Shown: positions 32,820-44,254 of the stretch, piece by piece
Numbering within the stretch: position 1 is the first letter of the stretch
Layout: the number at the start of each line of letters is the position of its first letter
Assembly (NCBI GenBank): GCA_964017185.1
Contig: OZ024872.1
Span: 40,306,188-40,370,187 of the forward strand
From: Rugalucina vietnamica
Lineage: Eukaryota; Mollusca; Bivalvia; Lucinida; Lucinidae
DNA: 64,000 nucleotides
Direction: 5' to 3'
Notes under the pieces: generated by a model
The model's input: the letters and a program-made list of their open reading frames with translations, nothing else
What the model was told of the DNA's origin: nothing
Database searches by the model: none
Made by a program: the position numbers and the translations under genes

Positions 32820-33210
32820 AAGAGCAACATGAGCCTCTGTTCAGCAAGTTATACTTGTACAAAGAACTTTCTAAATTAAGTACTGAGATTTGAAGGAAAT
32901 GGACACTGATCAGTCATGGTACATTTCATTTGCGACCACTTACCGGCTACGATACACAGTTAAAACATAATTACAAGAATGCATCAATTATTCAATGCAT
33001 GATCTGTGTTCAAACTTTTGCAGTACCCAATGTGATCTGAGTATTCCCTTGTGATTTGAACGATTTTAATATAACCGTGGCCCAATCAGACTAAAATTGA
33101 ATATGTGAAACGTAAGACTTAATCAAATCGTATTAGTTATGGTTAATGATTGGAGAAAACAAATGTCGTGGAGATGCAACGTCTGGCATTAAAAGACATT
33201 AATTTTGTCT
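32820..33210 (+). repeat. Duplicon D, copy 2
   Basis: The copy is collinear with 7300-7780 (GTGGCCCAATCAGACTAAAA and its flanks). It ends where the TIR element at 33215 starts. Confidence 0.65.
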
Positions 33211-33214
33211 TATC

Positions 33215-34036
33215 TATACTTAAACGCAAAAGTTTCGCAACAATTTACTTTCTCTTTTTCTTCTACATTGCCTGCGTATAATTATTTTTGAAAGTATATT
33301 TTATGTCCCTACACAATGAGTAACGATTTGCCATAAACATGATTTGATTGCATGTTTTCGTTCTGACGTTAATGTGACGTTTGTGTTTTTTAACAATTTG
33401 CGTCTAAAATATGGATGTTTATTTTGAATAAAAAGTAAACACCATCAATCGATAGCGTGGCGTCTGTACAATCAGAAAACAACAAAAACGTTTTGATTTT
33501 TTTGTTTAGCAGCACTCTTAGTTGATGCGTTTCTTTGTTGACGTCAGCGTGTTTTTTCAAACAGCCATTACATGCTCATTTTGCTTGACCAGGACGCGAT
33601 CTTTTTGACATTAGTACCATGCCCTGAGGGCTACAAAATGTCATTAAAAGATTTTGATTATTACTATTCGTTTGCCTATTAACAGCCAATTACGTCAAAA
33701 CTTTAACACGTCATACACACGTAATAAACGTCGACCAAGGCGTAAAAATTGGATATTTGCGTTTGTTTTCCTCTTTGCTATAGGAAACAAACATCGGTTT
33801 AAAAGTTTGTTTTCGCATACAATGTAAGGTATTGTACCCGTGACTTTTAAAAAACGGGTTACCGTAATGTTTTGACGTTATCTCAGCAACCATACGCCGC
33901 AGCATTCTGATTTTCATGTTGTATGGAAGACAAAGAACAGGACTTGCCATACCATTTATCACCGAAAGAAATTTTGTAGTCGATAGGAAGAAATTTGCGT
34001 TTTATATGTGTTGCGGAACTTTTGCGTTTAAGTATA
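33215..34036. mobile_element. Non-autonomous Tc1/mariner-like element, ~820 bp
   Basis: The terminal inverted repeats are TATACTTAAACGCAAAAGTT on the left and its complement on the right, continuing to GCAACA, with one mismatch in about 28 bp. They start at TA dinucleotides. The TIR resembles that of the Tc1-like element at 30059 (TATACTGAACGCCAAAA). The 83-aa minus-strand frame inside (33711-33962) shows no transposase motif. Confidence 0.8.
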
Positions 34037-34430
34037 TAACAAAGGCTTAACGATATTAAGTTAGTATAAAATAGTATTTTAACAACATGAAACAGCCAGA
34101 GTGAAACTAATATACATGTAGAATGCTAATTCTAAGAAGGCAGACGACAGTAGTTATTCCAACAACTTTTTGAATATTTTGAATAATGTTAAATAGAAGC
34201 TTCGTCTCCACTTTATTCGTGTGAAGGTCCTTGTCAGCATGGTCGGTAGATCTCGGTTTCTGACAGATTTCTACTTCTGATGCATTAATTTGATATAAAG
34301 AACTGCCATGGGAAGGTGTTAAATATTTTCAGTGGTGGCAAAAGGTCAACGAGGGAATAAACGTCATTTGGAAGTATACAAGTAATTCAAATAAATTATG
34401 TTTACTTACACCTTGTTTACAACATAAGCC
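34037..34430. other. Unassigned sequence
   Basis: No gene or repeat family is recognised. Confidence 0.4.
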
Positions 34431-34651
34431 GCCTCATGAGAAAACCAACAATCTACCTATTATGCGAAAGCAAAGGCGCAGATCAGCTTCGCAGTAACTG
34501 CGAAGCTGATCAGCGCCTTTGTTTTCGCTACACGGATGTACACTTCTTCTACTTTCTAAATCCGAAATTTCCAGCCTCTAGCAATCTTCTTAGCTTGTAC
34601 TGCTCGGTTTGTGTCGGACCTTTTCAAAACCACATTGTTTTCTCATGAGGC
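34431..34651. mobile_element. MITE-like element, 221 bp
   Basis: GCCTCATGAGAAAACCA at the left end faces TTGTTTTCTCATGAGGC at the right end. The interior holds a strong hairpin at 34463-34527 (GGCGCAGATCAGCTTCGCAG facing its complement). Fragments of a related sequence occur near 23918-24015 (CAGAAAACCAACAATCTAC). No target duplication could be fixed. Confidence 0.7.
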
Positions 34652-34698
34652 GACGCAAATGTTTATCTACCAGAATCATGTGATTGGTATTGTCTATT

Positions 34699-35197
34699 AT
34701 TATATAGCTATAAATATCAAATGATTAAAACATAGGGATAAAAGCCGAGAAACAAGTGTGCAGATATCAGACGATGTATGCACACTTACATGATATTGCA
34801 CACTTTGTTAAAAGCGAAAAAATTCTTTTTATGAGACATTGCCAAATTCTTGACTTGAGGGTCATCGTGCAAAATTGTAAAATTGGGACGTCAACTCTAA
34901 TGACGTCATCTTCATCTGACGCCACGTGGAAAATGACGTCATACCTGGCCGAAACGTCAGCTGAAGTTTGTCACTTTCAGATTTAACAATTTAAGCCGAA
35001 AACAAAATGTCAGCAATATTGATTCAATTGAAAATGTGCTTTCGAAAAGTAACAGTGCAAAAATGATAATATCTGATATTGCACTAGTGCAAAAATGATA
35101 TCACTTTTTGATATTATCGCGTGGATATTTCAATTTTGTTAGGCTAACTCTCAACGAAACATCAAATATGAGAAGCAGATATTTATAGCTATATAAT
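34699..35197. mobile_element. ~500-bp segment bounded by perfect 20-bp inverted repeats
   Basis: ATTATATAGCTATAAATATC occurs at 34699-34718, and its exact complement at 35178-35197. The interior contains several TGACGTCAT-type palindromes and repeated AAAAATGATA motifs, with no gene. It abuts the hairpin at 35201. Confidence 0.6.
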
Positions 35198-35200
35198 AAA

Positions 35201-35324
35201 AGGGTTATCGCACTGATATCGTTGAATATTGTCCCTCGTTGTGATATCTACGGACGCTCTCAAGCTGGCGTCCTTCGATATCCCAACTCGGGACAATATT
35301 CACCGATATCAGTGCAATAACCCT
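35201..35324. mobile_element. Hairpin MITE, 124 bp
   Basis: AGGGTTATCGCACTGATATC at the left faces its near-complement ending at 35324. The arms are about 55 bp and include AATATTGTCCC / GGGACAATATT. The loop is short. Confidence 0.75.
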
Positions 35325-35389
35325 ATATTGCCAAACCTTTTATCTGTATTTTTTTTGTACAGCCGTCTCTCCGTGGGCAGATTGTCTTC

Positions 35390-36540
35390 AGTAAAAGAGA
35401 AAATCTTCAGAAAACGTTGTCAGGTTTCTGACCTAGCCGAACACAATTGGTGCTATGAATCCACAGAACGTCGTAGCCGATGGCTTGCAATTTCAGATAT
35501 AGGAAGTAAAATGATGCCCGGTATACAAAGGAATATAATCGGGACGTTTCCATCACTAGTATTTTGAACATTTGTGGTTCTGCAATCACCGCATCAGCTC
35601 GTTGAATGCTACATCCGGTGATACGGCTAACAAAATTGACAAGTTTTCATTACTGTGTACCTAAGGAGTGTTTGGTGTATCTTGCACGTGTTATTTGTTC
35701 CAATGTTATATTTACCTTCTGATATGACACTGATTGCTGTACATGTACGTTGACATCAGGAAAACATATCCGTGACATGTATTCCCACTTGAACCCCACT
35801 TTTATAGCAAACCTGGGGTATGCAGGGGTATACCTATTTGGTCACTTTCGCTCCAAAACATAGATTGTGTATATTCGTTAGAACTGTCTCGGCGAGGCGG
35901 TTCTCCCACAAACAATGTTTTTAGCAAAAATATTTAAAACATCTTTTTTTTTTTTTTCAATGAAATTTTCATTTTTTTATTGCTGAAAAAAAAATCTCTA
36001 CATATTGTATGGGCAAGTTTTCGTAATGGAAAACTCGTCTTTCACTCATCAGAGTTGCAGAATGAGTAGCCAATCAATGCCGAGCATTGTAGACATCGCG
36101 ATGCACCATTGGTAATAAAGTTAGCACTTGCTGCACCCACCTGAAACAATGCACGCACACTTCCGTTTGAAAATGAAAATGTAATTCACTGCTTGTATTT
36201 ACATGCAAATACCCTGCAAAACTCGTTCTCTAGTGATCGAATTTTATTTAAACACGCAATTACATCATTCTGTTGAGAGAAATCATTGTTAGTCTGTCAG
36301 AACTTTATTGCAGTGTCATTCAACAGGAGTAATGCACGCGCAGATTGCATTGTAAACTATTTCGTAAATCAATCTAGGAAACAAATGAATGCAAGCTCAT
36401 GCTTCACACTGAATGCAGAAAATACAACACTGATTTAGTGACAAGCCGTCGAGCAGAGGCGTACGCATGGAAACGAAATACAGCGTTGCAGTCGTCATTA
36501 TTTTCAACTCTAAATCTTGTAATCTTCAAATACACAAACC
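35390..36540 (+). repeat. Duplicon A, copy 3, split by an F unit
   Basis: The A blocks continue on both sides of the F unit at 35757-36030: CAGGTTTCTGACCTAGCCGA (35421), TTGGTGTATCTTGCACGTG (35673) and, after F, CTTTCACTCATCAGAGTTGC (36040). In copies 1 and 2 these blocks are contiguous, so F inserted here on its own. Confidence 0.75.
35757..36030 (+). repeat. Foldback family F, full unit inserted in duplicon A
   Basis: It runs from CATCAGGAAAACATATCC to GGGCAAGTTTTCGTAATG. The centre is GTTAGAACTGTCTCGGCGAG. A 15-bp poly(T) lies inside the right half. Confidence 0.8.
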
Positions 36541-36754
36541 ATTTATTAGTTTAATGTATACTAAAGAACATTGGAAACGCATCAGTATACATCGGTTATT
36601 ATTTTGTTTAAAACTGGTTAAAATTAACCTGAAGTATAAAATACACATAATAGTGTGCATGTTTACATGAAAAACAATATTTATTCATAAAGATTTGTTT
36701 GCTAAATTGTTTGCTAAAATAATTTTTGTTTTCTTGATACGTAACGTTTTTCTT

Positions 36755-36814
<60 letters not shown>

Positions 36815-37424
36815 CAGAGAAAACCTTAGGACGGCTGTAAAAAAGGCTTTTTGTGAAAACAAATCATCTCCGGTGATAGCGCACAACCTTAAGCAAAGAA
36901 AAAAGCAAAATAAAAATGGAAACTGTCGTTCAATGCCGTTTAAGAAACTGGCGTTTTTCGCTGACGTCAAGCGTAAAGTGGTCAAAACACAAAGACATAC
37001 GGTTACAGCGCCTAACGTTTTGGTAATTTTTACGCAAGCCCGTGCCTTTTCATTGTGTTTGAAAACTTTCGAACTCGTTTCATTTTTCACGCAAAAATTA
37101 AGGCTTTCTTTATAAACGTTGAAGTGACGTAATTACCACAGTTTTAGTGCTTTTGAAAGACATCTTGCAGTATTTCTTTCCGGAAATCATGTTGGATCTG
37201 ATGAATATATAGTTTGCATTTGTTGATTTTTGTAACGTTTGAAATCATACTGACGTAAATCACTGGCGTTGACGTTTCGGTTTTGGTATGAAATTTAAGC
37301 AGACTGATTGTACTTTACTCTTCGAAAATATTTTTGCCGAAATATCCTGTATTCTAAAAGAAATTATAATCATTGCGGCCAATTTATAGTGAGGCGTTTT
37401 CAAATTCCTCAAGTATATTTAATA
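36541..37424. other. Unassigned sequence with a 59-bp poly(T) tract
   Basis: Positions 36756-36814 are an uninterrupted T run. Frames crossing it are poly-Lys or poly-Phe artefacts. The remainder has several TGACGT motifs and no recognised gene. Confidence 0.6.
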
Positions 37425-37590
37425 TTCACCTGTTTACGTCGACCATCCAAATAACTTATTAGTTGTCACTGTTCTGCATCAGAAAATTTTACTTAAACTA
37501 GAAATATGTTATTGATTTGATCGATTTTCTTTCAAATTACAAGCTATTTTGAGGATATACCCGGGTTAACAAATATTCTGATACCTATCT
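37425..37590 (+). repeat. Duplicon B fragment
   Basis: CACCTGTTTACGTCGACCAT to TATTGCATAATA corresponds to the first ~170 bp of duplicon B (22130 and 30835). Similarity ends where the inverted duplication begins. Confidence 0.75.
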
Positions 37591-37790
37591 ATTGCATAAT
37601 ATACATTTTTCACTTTTGAACGTAAATTTTGCTGGCGCTTGCGGTTACGACTTTGTGTGTGATGGGCGACGACTCGTGAGGGCATATCTGACACGAAGGC
37701 GAGGGGAGATATGAAGAATTACTTATTCAAAACTACCAACAGCCCACCGGAGGTGTATTAAATGACATAATCAAAAAACGAAATTGTCCA

Positions 37791-37868
37791 GGACGCCTAG
37801 CTGAATAGTTCAGTAGGTAGAGTGTAAGACATAGAATCGAAAGGTCATGGGTTCGAGTCCGGGTAGGA
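37791..37868 (+). mobile_element. tRNA-like block in the inverted duplication (left)
   Basis: AGTTCAGTAGGTAGAGTG is an A-box-like sequence and GGGTTCGAGTCCGG a B-box-like one. The acceptor and anticodon stems do not pair convincingly, so this is a SINE head or decayed tRNA rather than a functional gene. The same block lies in the right arm at 43983-44065 (reverse). Confidence 0.6.
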
Positions 37869-38243
37869 CAAAAAAATATTTTTCCTTTTCTTTGTTTCTT
37901 CCTTCTTTCGCACCTGTGGCAATAAAGCTTAGAAAATTAAAAAGAAATGAAAAAAAGGAAAAAGAAAATAATATTTTATCTATTGGCAAATGCAAGAATC
38001 ACAGAATTCACTGCTGCATTTAATCGTAAGTTTCTGGATTAAACTGTCTAGTGAGAAGGCAGACCGCATGTATAGGTTTTTATAGGTCTTGATTTTTCAC
38101 CCATTGAAGCCGATAACTCGATCGTCATTTTCGGCAGAAGAACGGATCAGCGACCGATCCTAACGTCAACATTTATTTCCTGACTGGCTGGAACAGATAA
38201 TGTGGATAAGCTGACCGCCTGTAATGACTAAAAAAAATACGCA

Positions 38244-38480
38244 AGCGTCCCCCGTGGCCGAGCAGTTAAGAGCGCTATTTCATAGTCACTTAATCATCTC
38301 ACCGATGTGTCTGGTGTAAGTTCGAGACCCACAATGGCCACATGTGAGACAGGCCAAGTTCTGCTTACGGGTGTGCCAGGCGGTTTTTCTCGGGGTACTC
38401 CCGTTTTCGCCCCACCTACTGTTCGGTGCTTTTCATATGAGCTGAAATGATCTTGAAAGGGACGTAAAACTGAATTTTAA
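38244..38480 (+). mobile_element. tRNA-derived SINE (Ser/Leu-like head), copy 3
   Basis: It has CCGTGGCCGAGCAGTTAAGA, GTAAGTTCGAGACCC, then CACATGTGAGACAGGCC, GGCGGTTTTTCTCGGGG and TTGAAAGGGACGTAAAACTG. The anticodon-arm region is longer than in copies 1 and 2. Confidence 0.88.
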
Positions 38481-38540
38481 CAAATACACAAGACACCAAA
38501 TCAAAAAGTATAGTGTACATGTTCAGATATATGTGTATTA

Positions 38541-38995
38541 GAGAGGTTGAGAAAATAAACTTGTAACGTGTACGTGTACTTGTAGCTTTATTTACCCGTA
38601 CACGATCGTTTTGAGTGTAAAATCGTTTGAGAAAATCGAACGTGTACGTGTTGATTTCATGAAGTATATACAGCTGAATTTTTTATTGTTTATACATATA
38701 TATATATGGTCACATGTACGTCGATTCGCCTTTGGTCAGATATACATGTACTTCGGCTGCACGTGCAAAACGATTTGGCAACGCTTCATCGAACTTCGTT
38801 TCTGCTTGTACCTACCTGACCTATCGATGGAAACATATAAAGAAAACTTACAAGTCGCAAATTTATTTCATTCACAGCCTAACTGATTCTCAACGTGTAG
38901 CGAGTATTTTGAACTTGTAATAAATGACGAAGTTTGGGGATAAAACTGTTCTACACGTACACGTACAAGTTACAAGTTCATTTTCTCAACCTCTC
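38541..38995. mobile_element. 455-bp MITE with 5-bp target duplication
   Basis: GAGAGGTTGAGAAAATAAAC starts the left end. The right end is its complement, with about 3 mismatches over 45 bp (both continue CTTGTAAC(G/T)TGTACGTGTAC). TATTA flanks both sides (38536-38540 and 38996-39000). The right arm of the inverted duplication lacks the element and has uninterrupted flanking sequence near 43590. There is no transposase, and the two small frames inside match nothing I recognise. Confidence 0.88.
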
Positions 38996-39352
38996 TATTA
39001 TTAGATGTAAAACTACAGTTTCACGTGCTATCTCGTGAGCGAACGATGTTTATTTTGTCGATGTCTAGTTTTGAGTCCATTCGACAGTAGGAAGAGCGAT
39101 GGGGGCAATACCCTACATGTAGCTACAATATGCCTAGCCACACAACTGTTTTTGTTTATTGTAGACTTTCAACAGTATTTCTGCCATATCGTGTGCGATG
39201 GTTACGATGTAGAAAATTAATTTGACATAAGCTTTCGTTCTGATCCTCATTTATTCTGTGTGATAGTATGCGTGCTGTTTCACCTGGTTGAATTCAAATA
39301 AATAAATTAAAATCAAACTAACACAATTATATTATTTTCATGAGTTTTTAAA

Positions 39353-40364
39353 GTGTTTCCGTAGAGGACGCATAGTGTTTCAGTCGCCCCGTAAAGCGGT
39401 CGCGCGTCACTTCGCCGCAGTTTACTTTTGATGTTCGCCATTTCACATACACGAAGAAGCAATTTTGGACACTACAAAGTGCACAAATTATTCATTTGTT
39501 TCACAAATAATGGTGTATACAGTCTTCACATTGACACATGTGTTTTCTTAAGATTATTGCCTCGTGTATTGTCCCTTTTAACAGAATGGACGCTGGTCTT
39601 GTTTGGAAAGAGCTAGTAATTTTGTTTTTATGCGTGTTGTTAAATTGCTTGTGATGTGTTGCACCGCCATGTCTCTCCCGCCTGGTGTCTATGTTAGGAT
39701 GGGAAATTTAATTGTATAGATTCTTGGTCATTTTATTGTTACTTGATTAGAGATACATAAGGGTCTGATTGCGCTCATTTCTGATTATGATGATGCGTTT
39801 TTTTTATACAATTTTCGGCCCGTTCAAGATTATTTTAGTTCATATGAGACGGGTAAATCAGTAACAGGGGGAAAAGGGGAGAACCCTGAGAAAACGAACT
39901 TGCACACTCACAAGCAGAACTTGGTTTTTGTCACCCGTAATTGTAAGACTGATAAATTGGGCAGCAACCTACGGCGAAGAGTTCATTGTCTTGGTGTTGG
40001 TAGTTGCCAAAACGATATTGCTGCGCTGAAGGTGTTTTAATCCATTTTATCACATGTTGTGTGATGTTGCATCAATCTTTGTTGTAAGGACTTTGATTGT
40101 ATCGCAAGCATATACGATGGTGCTGACACTGATAGACAATACCCGAATACACATATACAGTATACCACGCAGACGACCTTTTATATGTAAACAAACGAAC
40201 TAAACCGCCATTCATGATTCTAAAATATATACATGTAACAGGAGAAAGCCTTTAATTGTGTTGTGTTTGACTATTGAAATTTTGTCCTAGGGCCCATCGA
40301 CAAAACAAAGATCATATCAAGCCGGATCAGTTATCAAACCACATTGCTGCTTGGCAAGCCGAAT
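39353..40364. other. Mostly unassigned; one SINE fragment
   Basis: Positions 39805-39930 contain a reverse, decayed fragment of the Ser/Leu-like SINE tail (CGTTCAAGATTATTTTAG, CACAAGCAGAACTTGG). I recognise nothing else. Confidence 0.5.
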
Positions 40365-40590
40365 GCCTCCGTGGTGCAGTGGTTAAGTCACTCGCCATGT
40401 AAACCAGGGGTCGCAGGTTCGATCCCGGGCTTCTCCGAAAACCTCCTCCCGGTTGAGCCTTCGGGTGCTCCCGGAACAACAAACCCACAAAAACAACCTC
40501 AAAAAACAACCTTCTATAGTACTGGTGTCGCCCAGGAAAAAAATAAGTTGGTGTTAAGGACATGCCTTCTTTTGTCCTTTTTTAACATTT
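40365..40590 (+). mobile_element. tRNA-Thr-derived SINE
   Basis: GCCTCCGTGGTGCAGTGG (A-box region), a CCATGTAAACCAGGG anticodon arm with TGT at the anticodon position, and GCAGGTTCGATCCC (B box, 40413-40426) mark a tRNA-Thr-like head. A body of about 150 bp follows, with GGTTGAGCCTTCGGGTGC and CAACAAACC motifs. It lacks a proper acceptor closure, so it is a retroposon rather than a tRNA gene. Confidence 0.85.
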
Positions 40591-40640
40591 AAAAGTACGA
40601 TTTCTATCATGATAAAGTTTATACCGAACCTATTAAGCAA

Positions 40641-40810
40641 GCCTCCATGGTGCAGTGGTTATTTCACGCGCCTTATAAACCAGAGATCGCAGGTTTGATC
40701 CGGGTCTTCTTGAGTCTGTCGGATGAGACTATAAACTGAGGTCTCGTTTCCATATGACCTTTGCTGTTGGATTAACGCTCAAATCAACAAACCGATTCAA
40801 TTTATTATTT
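40641..40810 (+). mobile_element. tRNA-Thr-like SINE with a different tail
   Basis: The head GCCTCCATGGTGCAGTGG and GATCGCAGGTTTGATCC resembles the preceding copy. The tail differs: GTCGGATGAGACTATAAACT, GAGGTCTCGTTTCC, then AACGCTCAAATCAAC. It is the same head class joined to another body, or a different subfamily. Confidence 0.75.
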
Positions 40811-40984
40811 ATTTAAATTCAGATTGAGTAAGAAGCTTATGTGATTATATGCTTGCCCGGTTCCGGACGCAAAGATGGGCCCGTATGAGTAAGGTTAAGA
40901 ATGATTAAATGTTGTAGATCTGTCGTCAGCATGTGTAACACATGTGCAATAAAACGGTACCCTGTATCATGACGATATCATTAC

Positions 40985-41115
40985 AAAACCTTAACAAGCA
41001 AAATACAGTGTGTTTTTCTAAGTTGAAAAAAAATGAAAATTTTCAGTTTTGATATTTTCTTATTTGTTCAAAACATATATTGTGGACACATGATAGAACG
41101 AATACTCACAATCTA
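40985..41115 (-). repeat. F fragment (reverse)
   Basis: TTACAAAACCTTAACAAGC to CTCACAATCTATGTTTTC is a diverged reverse F outer half with its centre (GATAGAACGAATAC). Confidence 0.6.
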
Positions 41116-41842
41116 TGTTTTCAAAAGCATAGGCAACCTAAGTTGACATTGTCTTATAATAGGTTAATGTCATCCCTGTGTCATATATAGACTTTGTAGA
41201 TGCTTCATGCCAAGTTTCTAAATCATAGGCCTACTGGTTCTGAAGAAGAACATTTTTCAATTAATAGCCATGGCGGCCATTTTGGTCAAGTTACCTTAAA
41301 CATTAATACAAACTTCCGTTCCCCTTCCACGAAGTTTGGCTTTGATCGGCCATGCTGTTGCAGAGAAGATGTTTAAATATTATAGTCATATACATGTATA
41401 TATCCCCCAGGCAGGAGCAGACAACCACCTGGGTCTTAATGTTTTCATAAAAATAAATCTATCATAGCAAGTTTCCACCCATTTAATTACATTTAACTGA
41501 TTTCTCCATTTAAATGCATGGGCGACCTACATGAAAGTTGATCTTACCGTAAAATATGTCAAGGTCATCCCAGCGAAATGATTTATACAAACTTTGTAGT
41601 GCTTTTAATATTGTTTGATGCTTCATGCCATCTGGTTCTGGAGAAGAAAAATTTTAACGGTTTTTGCTATTTATAGCCAAGGCGGCCATCTTGGTCATGT
41701 AACCTGGTCCATTTATGCAAATTTCGTTCCCCCTTCCTAAGAATGCTCCGCAAACAGTTTTAACTTTGATTGGCCAAGCTGTTTCAGAGAAGAAGATCAT
41801 GGAAATTGTTGACAGACGACCAGGGCTCATGTGAGCTAAAAC
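41116..41842 (+). mobile_element. Element G, truncated copy
   Basis: It has two degenerate units of the 456-bp repeat (GGCGGCCATTTTGGTCA near 41270, GGCGGCCATCTTGGTCATG near 41680) and the right end CTCATGTGAGCTAAAAC. The left end is missing. Confidence 0.7.
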
Positions 41843-42731
41843 TAGGTATACCCCTGCATACTCAAGTTAGCGTTGTTCAATGGGGTAAACATGTCACGGA
41901 CATGTTATCCTGATAAGGATAACAGACCATGCACGATATTACTTGAAATGTGTCAAAACGTTGTAAGGCGTAGAATAAAAAAAAAAAAACTGCACATAAA
42001 ATAAAGAACAACTAAATGTTTCAAATCGTAAATCTTGCCATGTTTACGTGTAAAACAATTACTGTGTGTTCACGAAAAACACGTGAAATGTAGCTTAACA
42101 GAACCAATGTACGTATATACATGCACCAGTATGTTAAAAGTCACATGGCGATAACAAATAGTTGATAGTTGCTTTCCCACCAACAGTTATCGTCATATGC
42201 AGACGGGATCTCGGTTTATAGTGTCACCATAAAGCCATGGGCAGCTCAGAATTGAACTAGCGATCCCTAGTTATGCACACGAGTGTCTAAAAAATAACAT
42301 TCTGCACTGGAAGTTGTTTTATTCGCGCCAAGCATTTGTAAGGCCGACTCGCATTGAACGCGTAATGTATCTTTAATGGCAAACATGGCGGTTGATGATG
42401 CGATTTTGTAAACATGTCGTGTCAAAGGCCACTTCTGGTTCATTGTTCCATTAGAATCAGACAGTTAAATGGGAAGACAACAATAATCACTGTTACCATT
42501 GCATATGATAACATTGTTTACGATTTATATGTTTAATTGCTGTCTGGATTGGTTTTAATTTTTATTTTTATTTTTTTTTTTGTTTTCTACGCAAGAATAT
42601 TGTCAAAGATGCGAAAAAAAAAATTAAAAATAATAATTCCAATAAAAATAGGCGTTTCCTACTCGCGCTCAACCTCCTGAGCTAAGAAGTTATATGCTCT
42701 TATCAAAATCATTTTTTATTAAGGCTTTATG
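41843..42731. other. F terminus followed by unassigned sequence
   Basis: Positions 41843-41920 carry a reverse F inner end (GGTATACCCCTGCATAC to GGACATGTTATCCTGAT). The remainder to 42731 shows no family that I recognise. Confidence 0.5.
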
Positions 42732-42908
42732 TCCCAGTCAACATTTTTTCAGTCATGTCGGGACGGAGCCAACGCTTCCTGGGTTTAACCAGTTAGTAAG
42801 GAGTTAATGTGTCTTGCTCAAGGACACAACACGGTGGCGCATGTGGGGATCGAACCCGGGACCTCTTGATTCGGAGTCAGACGCCCTACCACTACGCCAT
42901 CGCGCTCC
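42732..42908 (-). mobile_element. tRNA-Arg-derived SINE (reverse)
   Basis: Reading the minus strand from 42908, the block has a GCGCGATGGCGTAGTGGTAG head and an anticodon arm with loop CTCCGAA (anticodon CCG, Arg). A GGGTTCGATCCCC T arm and an acceptor that pairs across 42836-42908 complete it. A shared tail follows (GTGTCCTTGAGCAAGACAC, then GTCCCGACATGACTG and TGTTGACTGGGACAT). Because of the tail and the second copy at 14739-14905 I call it a SINE. The tRNA part alone is well enough kept that a genuine tRNA gene cannot be excluded without a covariance search. Confidence 0.8.
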
Positions 42909-43017
42909 CTAAAATAATTTTGTACCAGTCTTATATCAACTACATGTACGTATTTATTATCGACATGTGATTTTACGAAGCGACTGACAACATGAAGTCA
43001 TCTACGGATTTTGCGTG

Positions 43018-43044
43018 CGTGCGTGCGCGCGCGCGCGTGCGTGC

Positions 43045-43086
<42 letters not shown>
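43018..43086. repeat. GCGT/GC/GT microsatellite
   Basis: A GCGT run passes into GC repeats, back to GCGT and then into an uninterrupted GT run. The alternating purine-pyrimidine stretch could adopt Z-DNA. Confidence 0.95.
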
Positions 43087-43087
<1 letters not shown>

Positions 43088-43167
43088 CGCGTAAAGAATA
43101 TCATCAGCCTGTTTTAGGGCTAAGCAAGGTACGCGGCACATTATGAAAAAACGAACTGTATGTTTCT

Positions 43168-44250
43168 CAATCTATAAACATTCATTTTCTTGAAAATAAT
43201 ATTGTTTTAGTTTGGTGTTTAATTAGATCTATATTTATTTGAATTCAACCAGATAAACATCACGCATAATTCAAGAGCATAAATGAGGATCAGAAAAAAT
43301 CCTTTGACTTTGAAAAAAAAAATCCCAAAAATCGTAATTATCGCATTCAAAATGCTGAAATACTGTGGAAGGTCTACAAAACCTCAACTTATTTGTATGG
43401 CTATGCAAAATGTAGCTAGGATATCGCACTTATGACTTGCAGATGATTGTCTAATGGACTCAAAACGAAACATCAACCAATTAAATAACATCAAGATTTC
43501 GAGTATCTGTTTGAAATACATGTATAAACATGCCAAAATAAATTATGTTCTCTCACGAGACAGCACGTGGAACTGTAAGTCTTACACCTAATAAATATAC
43601 ATATATTTTTACATGTACACTATACAGTGTACTATTTGAGCCGCGGAAAACATTTTAAGTCGTTCAGGATGTCTAACTTATCCTAGCCACATTATGCCTG
43701 TACAAGCCTTCAGTATATTCATATTTTCATGTCTCCCAGAAAGAAATATTGACGTGAGGATAGATCAGCTCTTATACCAAAAATACGATCGAGCACCCAA
43801 TACAAGAGAAAACATACATGGGCTGCCGTCTCAAACTTCAATTCCTTTACGATTTAAGAATTTAATGTAGTAGGGCATTTCATGATTCTTGCATTTGCCA
43901 AAAAACATAATCAGCTGATAACATATGTTTTATTTCCAAAGCTTTTTGGTCACAAGAGAGACAAATAAAGAAAAGAAAAAAGTGATACGTCCGGGACTCG
44001 AACCCAGGACCTTTCGCTTTCAATCCCAAGCACGCTACCTACTGAGCTACACAGCTACACGTCCTACACTATTTCATTTTTTGACTCTCTTATTTAATTC
44101 GTCTTCGTCGGCTATTGGTAGTTTTGACTAAGTAATTCTTCATATCGTCCCTCGTCTTCGTCTCAAATATGCCCTCACGAGTCGTCCCCCATCACACGGA
44201 AAGTCATAACCGCAAGCGCCAGCAGCACTTACGTTCAAAAGTGAAAAATG
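43168..44250 (-). repeat. Right arm of the large inverted duplication
   Basis: It is the reverse counterpart of 37590-39352 (see that entry). It contains the tRNA-like block at 43983-44065 (minus strand: TAGCTCAGTAGGTAG, CTGGGTTCGAGTCCCGG), better preserved than on the left, and lacks both the SINE and the MITE. The ~3.8-kb centre (39353-43167) is not inverted-repetitive. Confidence 0.85.
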
Positions 44251-44254
44251 TCTA

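Larger units (their letters stand above)
37590..39352 (+). repeat. Left arm of a large inverted duplication
   Basis: The segment is the inverted counterpart of 43168-44250. Paired landmarks include TTTTCACTTTTGAACGTAA (37605 vs 44228), GACTCGTGAGGGCATAT (37672 vs 44165), a tRNA-like block (37791 vs 43983), GCAAATGCAAGAATCA, and TTTGAGTCCATT (39071 vs 43450). The left arm is longer because it contains a SINE (38244-38480) and a MITE (38541-38995) that are absent from the right arm. Confidence 0.85.

Noticed and set aside
36608-37115. 160-aa and 120-aa frames with poly-Lys or poly-Phe on opposite strands
   Set aside because: Both cross a 59-bp poly(T) tract. The opposite-strand mirror frames show that the openness comes from low complexity.
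42836-42908. Functional tRNA-Arg gene on the minus strand
   Set aside because: The cloverleaf is plausible, but it is joined to a tail also found at 14739-14905. I keep it as a SINE head and leave the alternative open in the feature entry.
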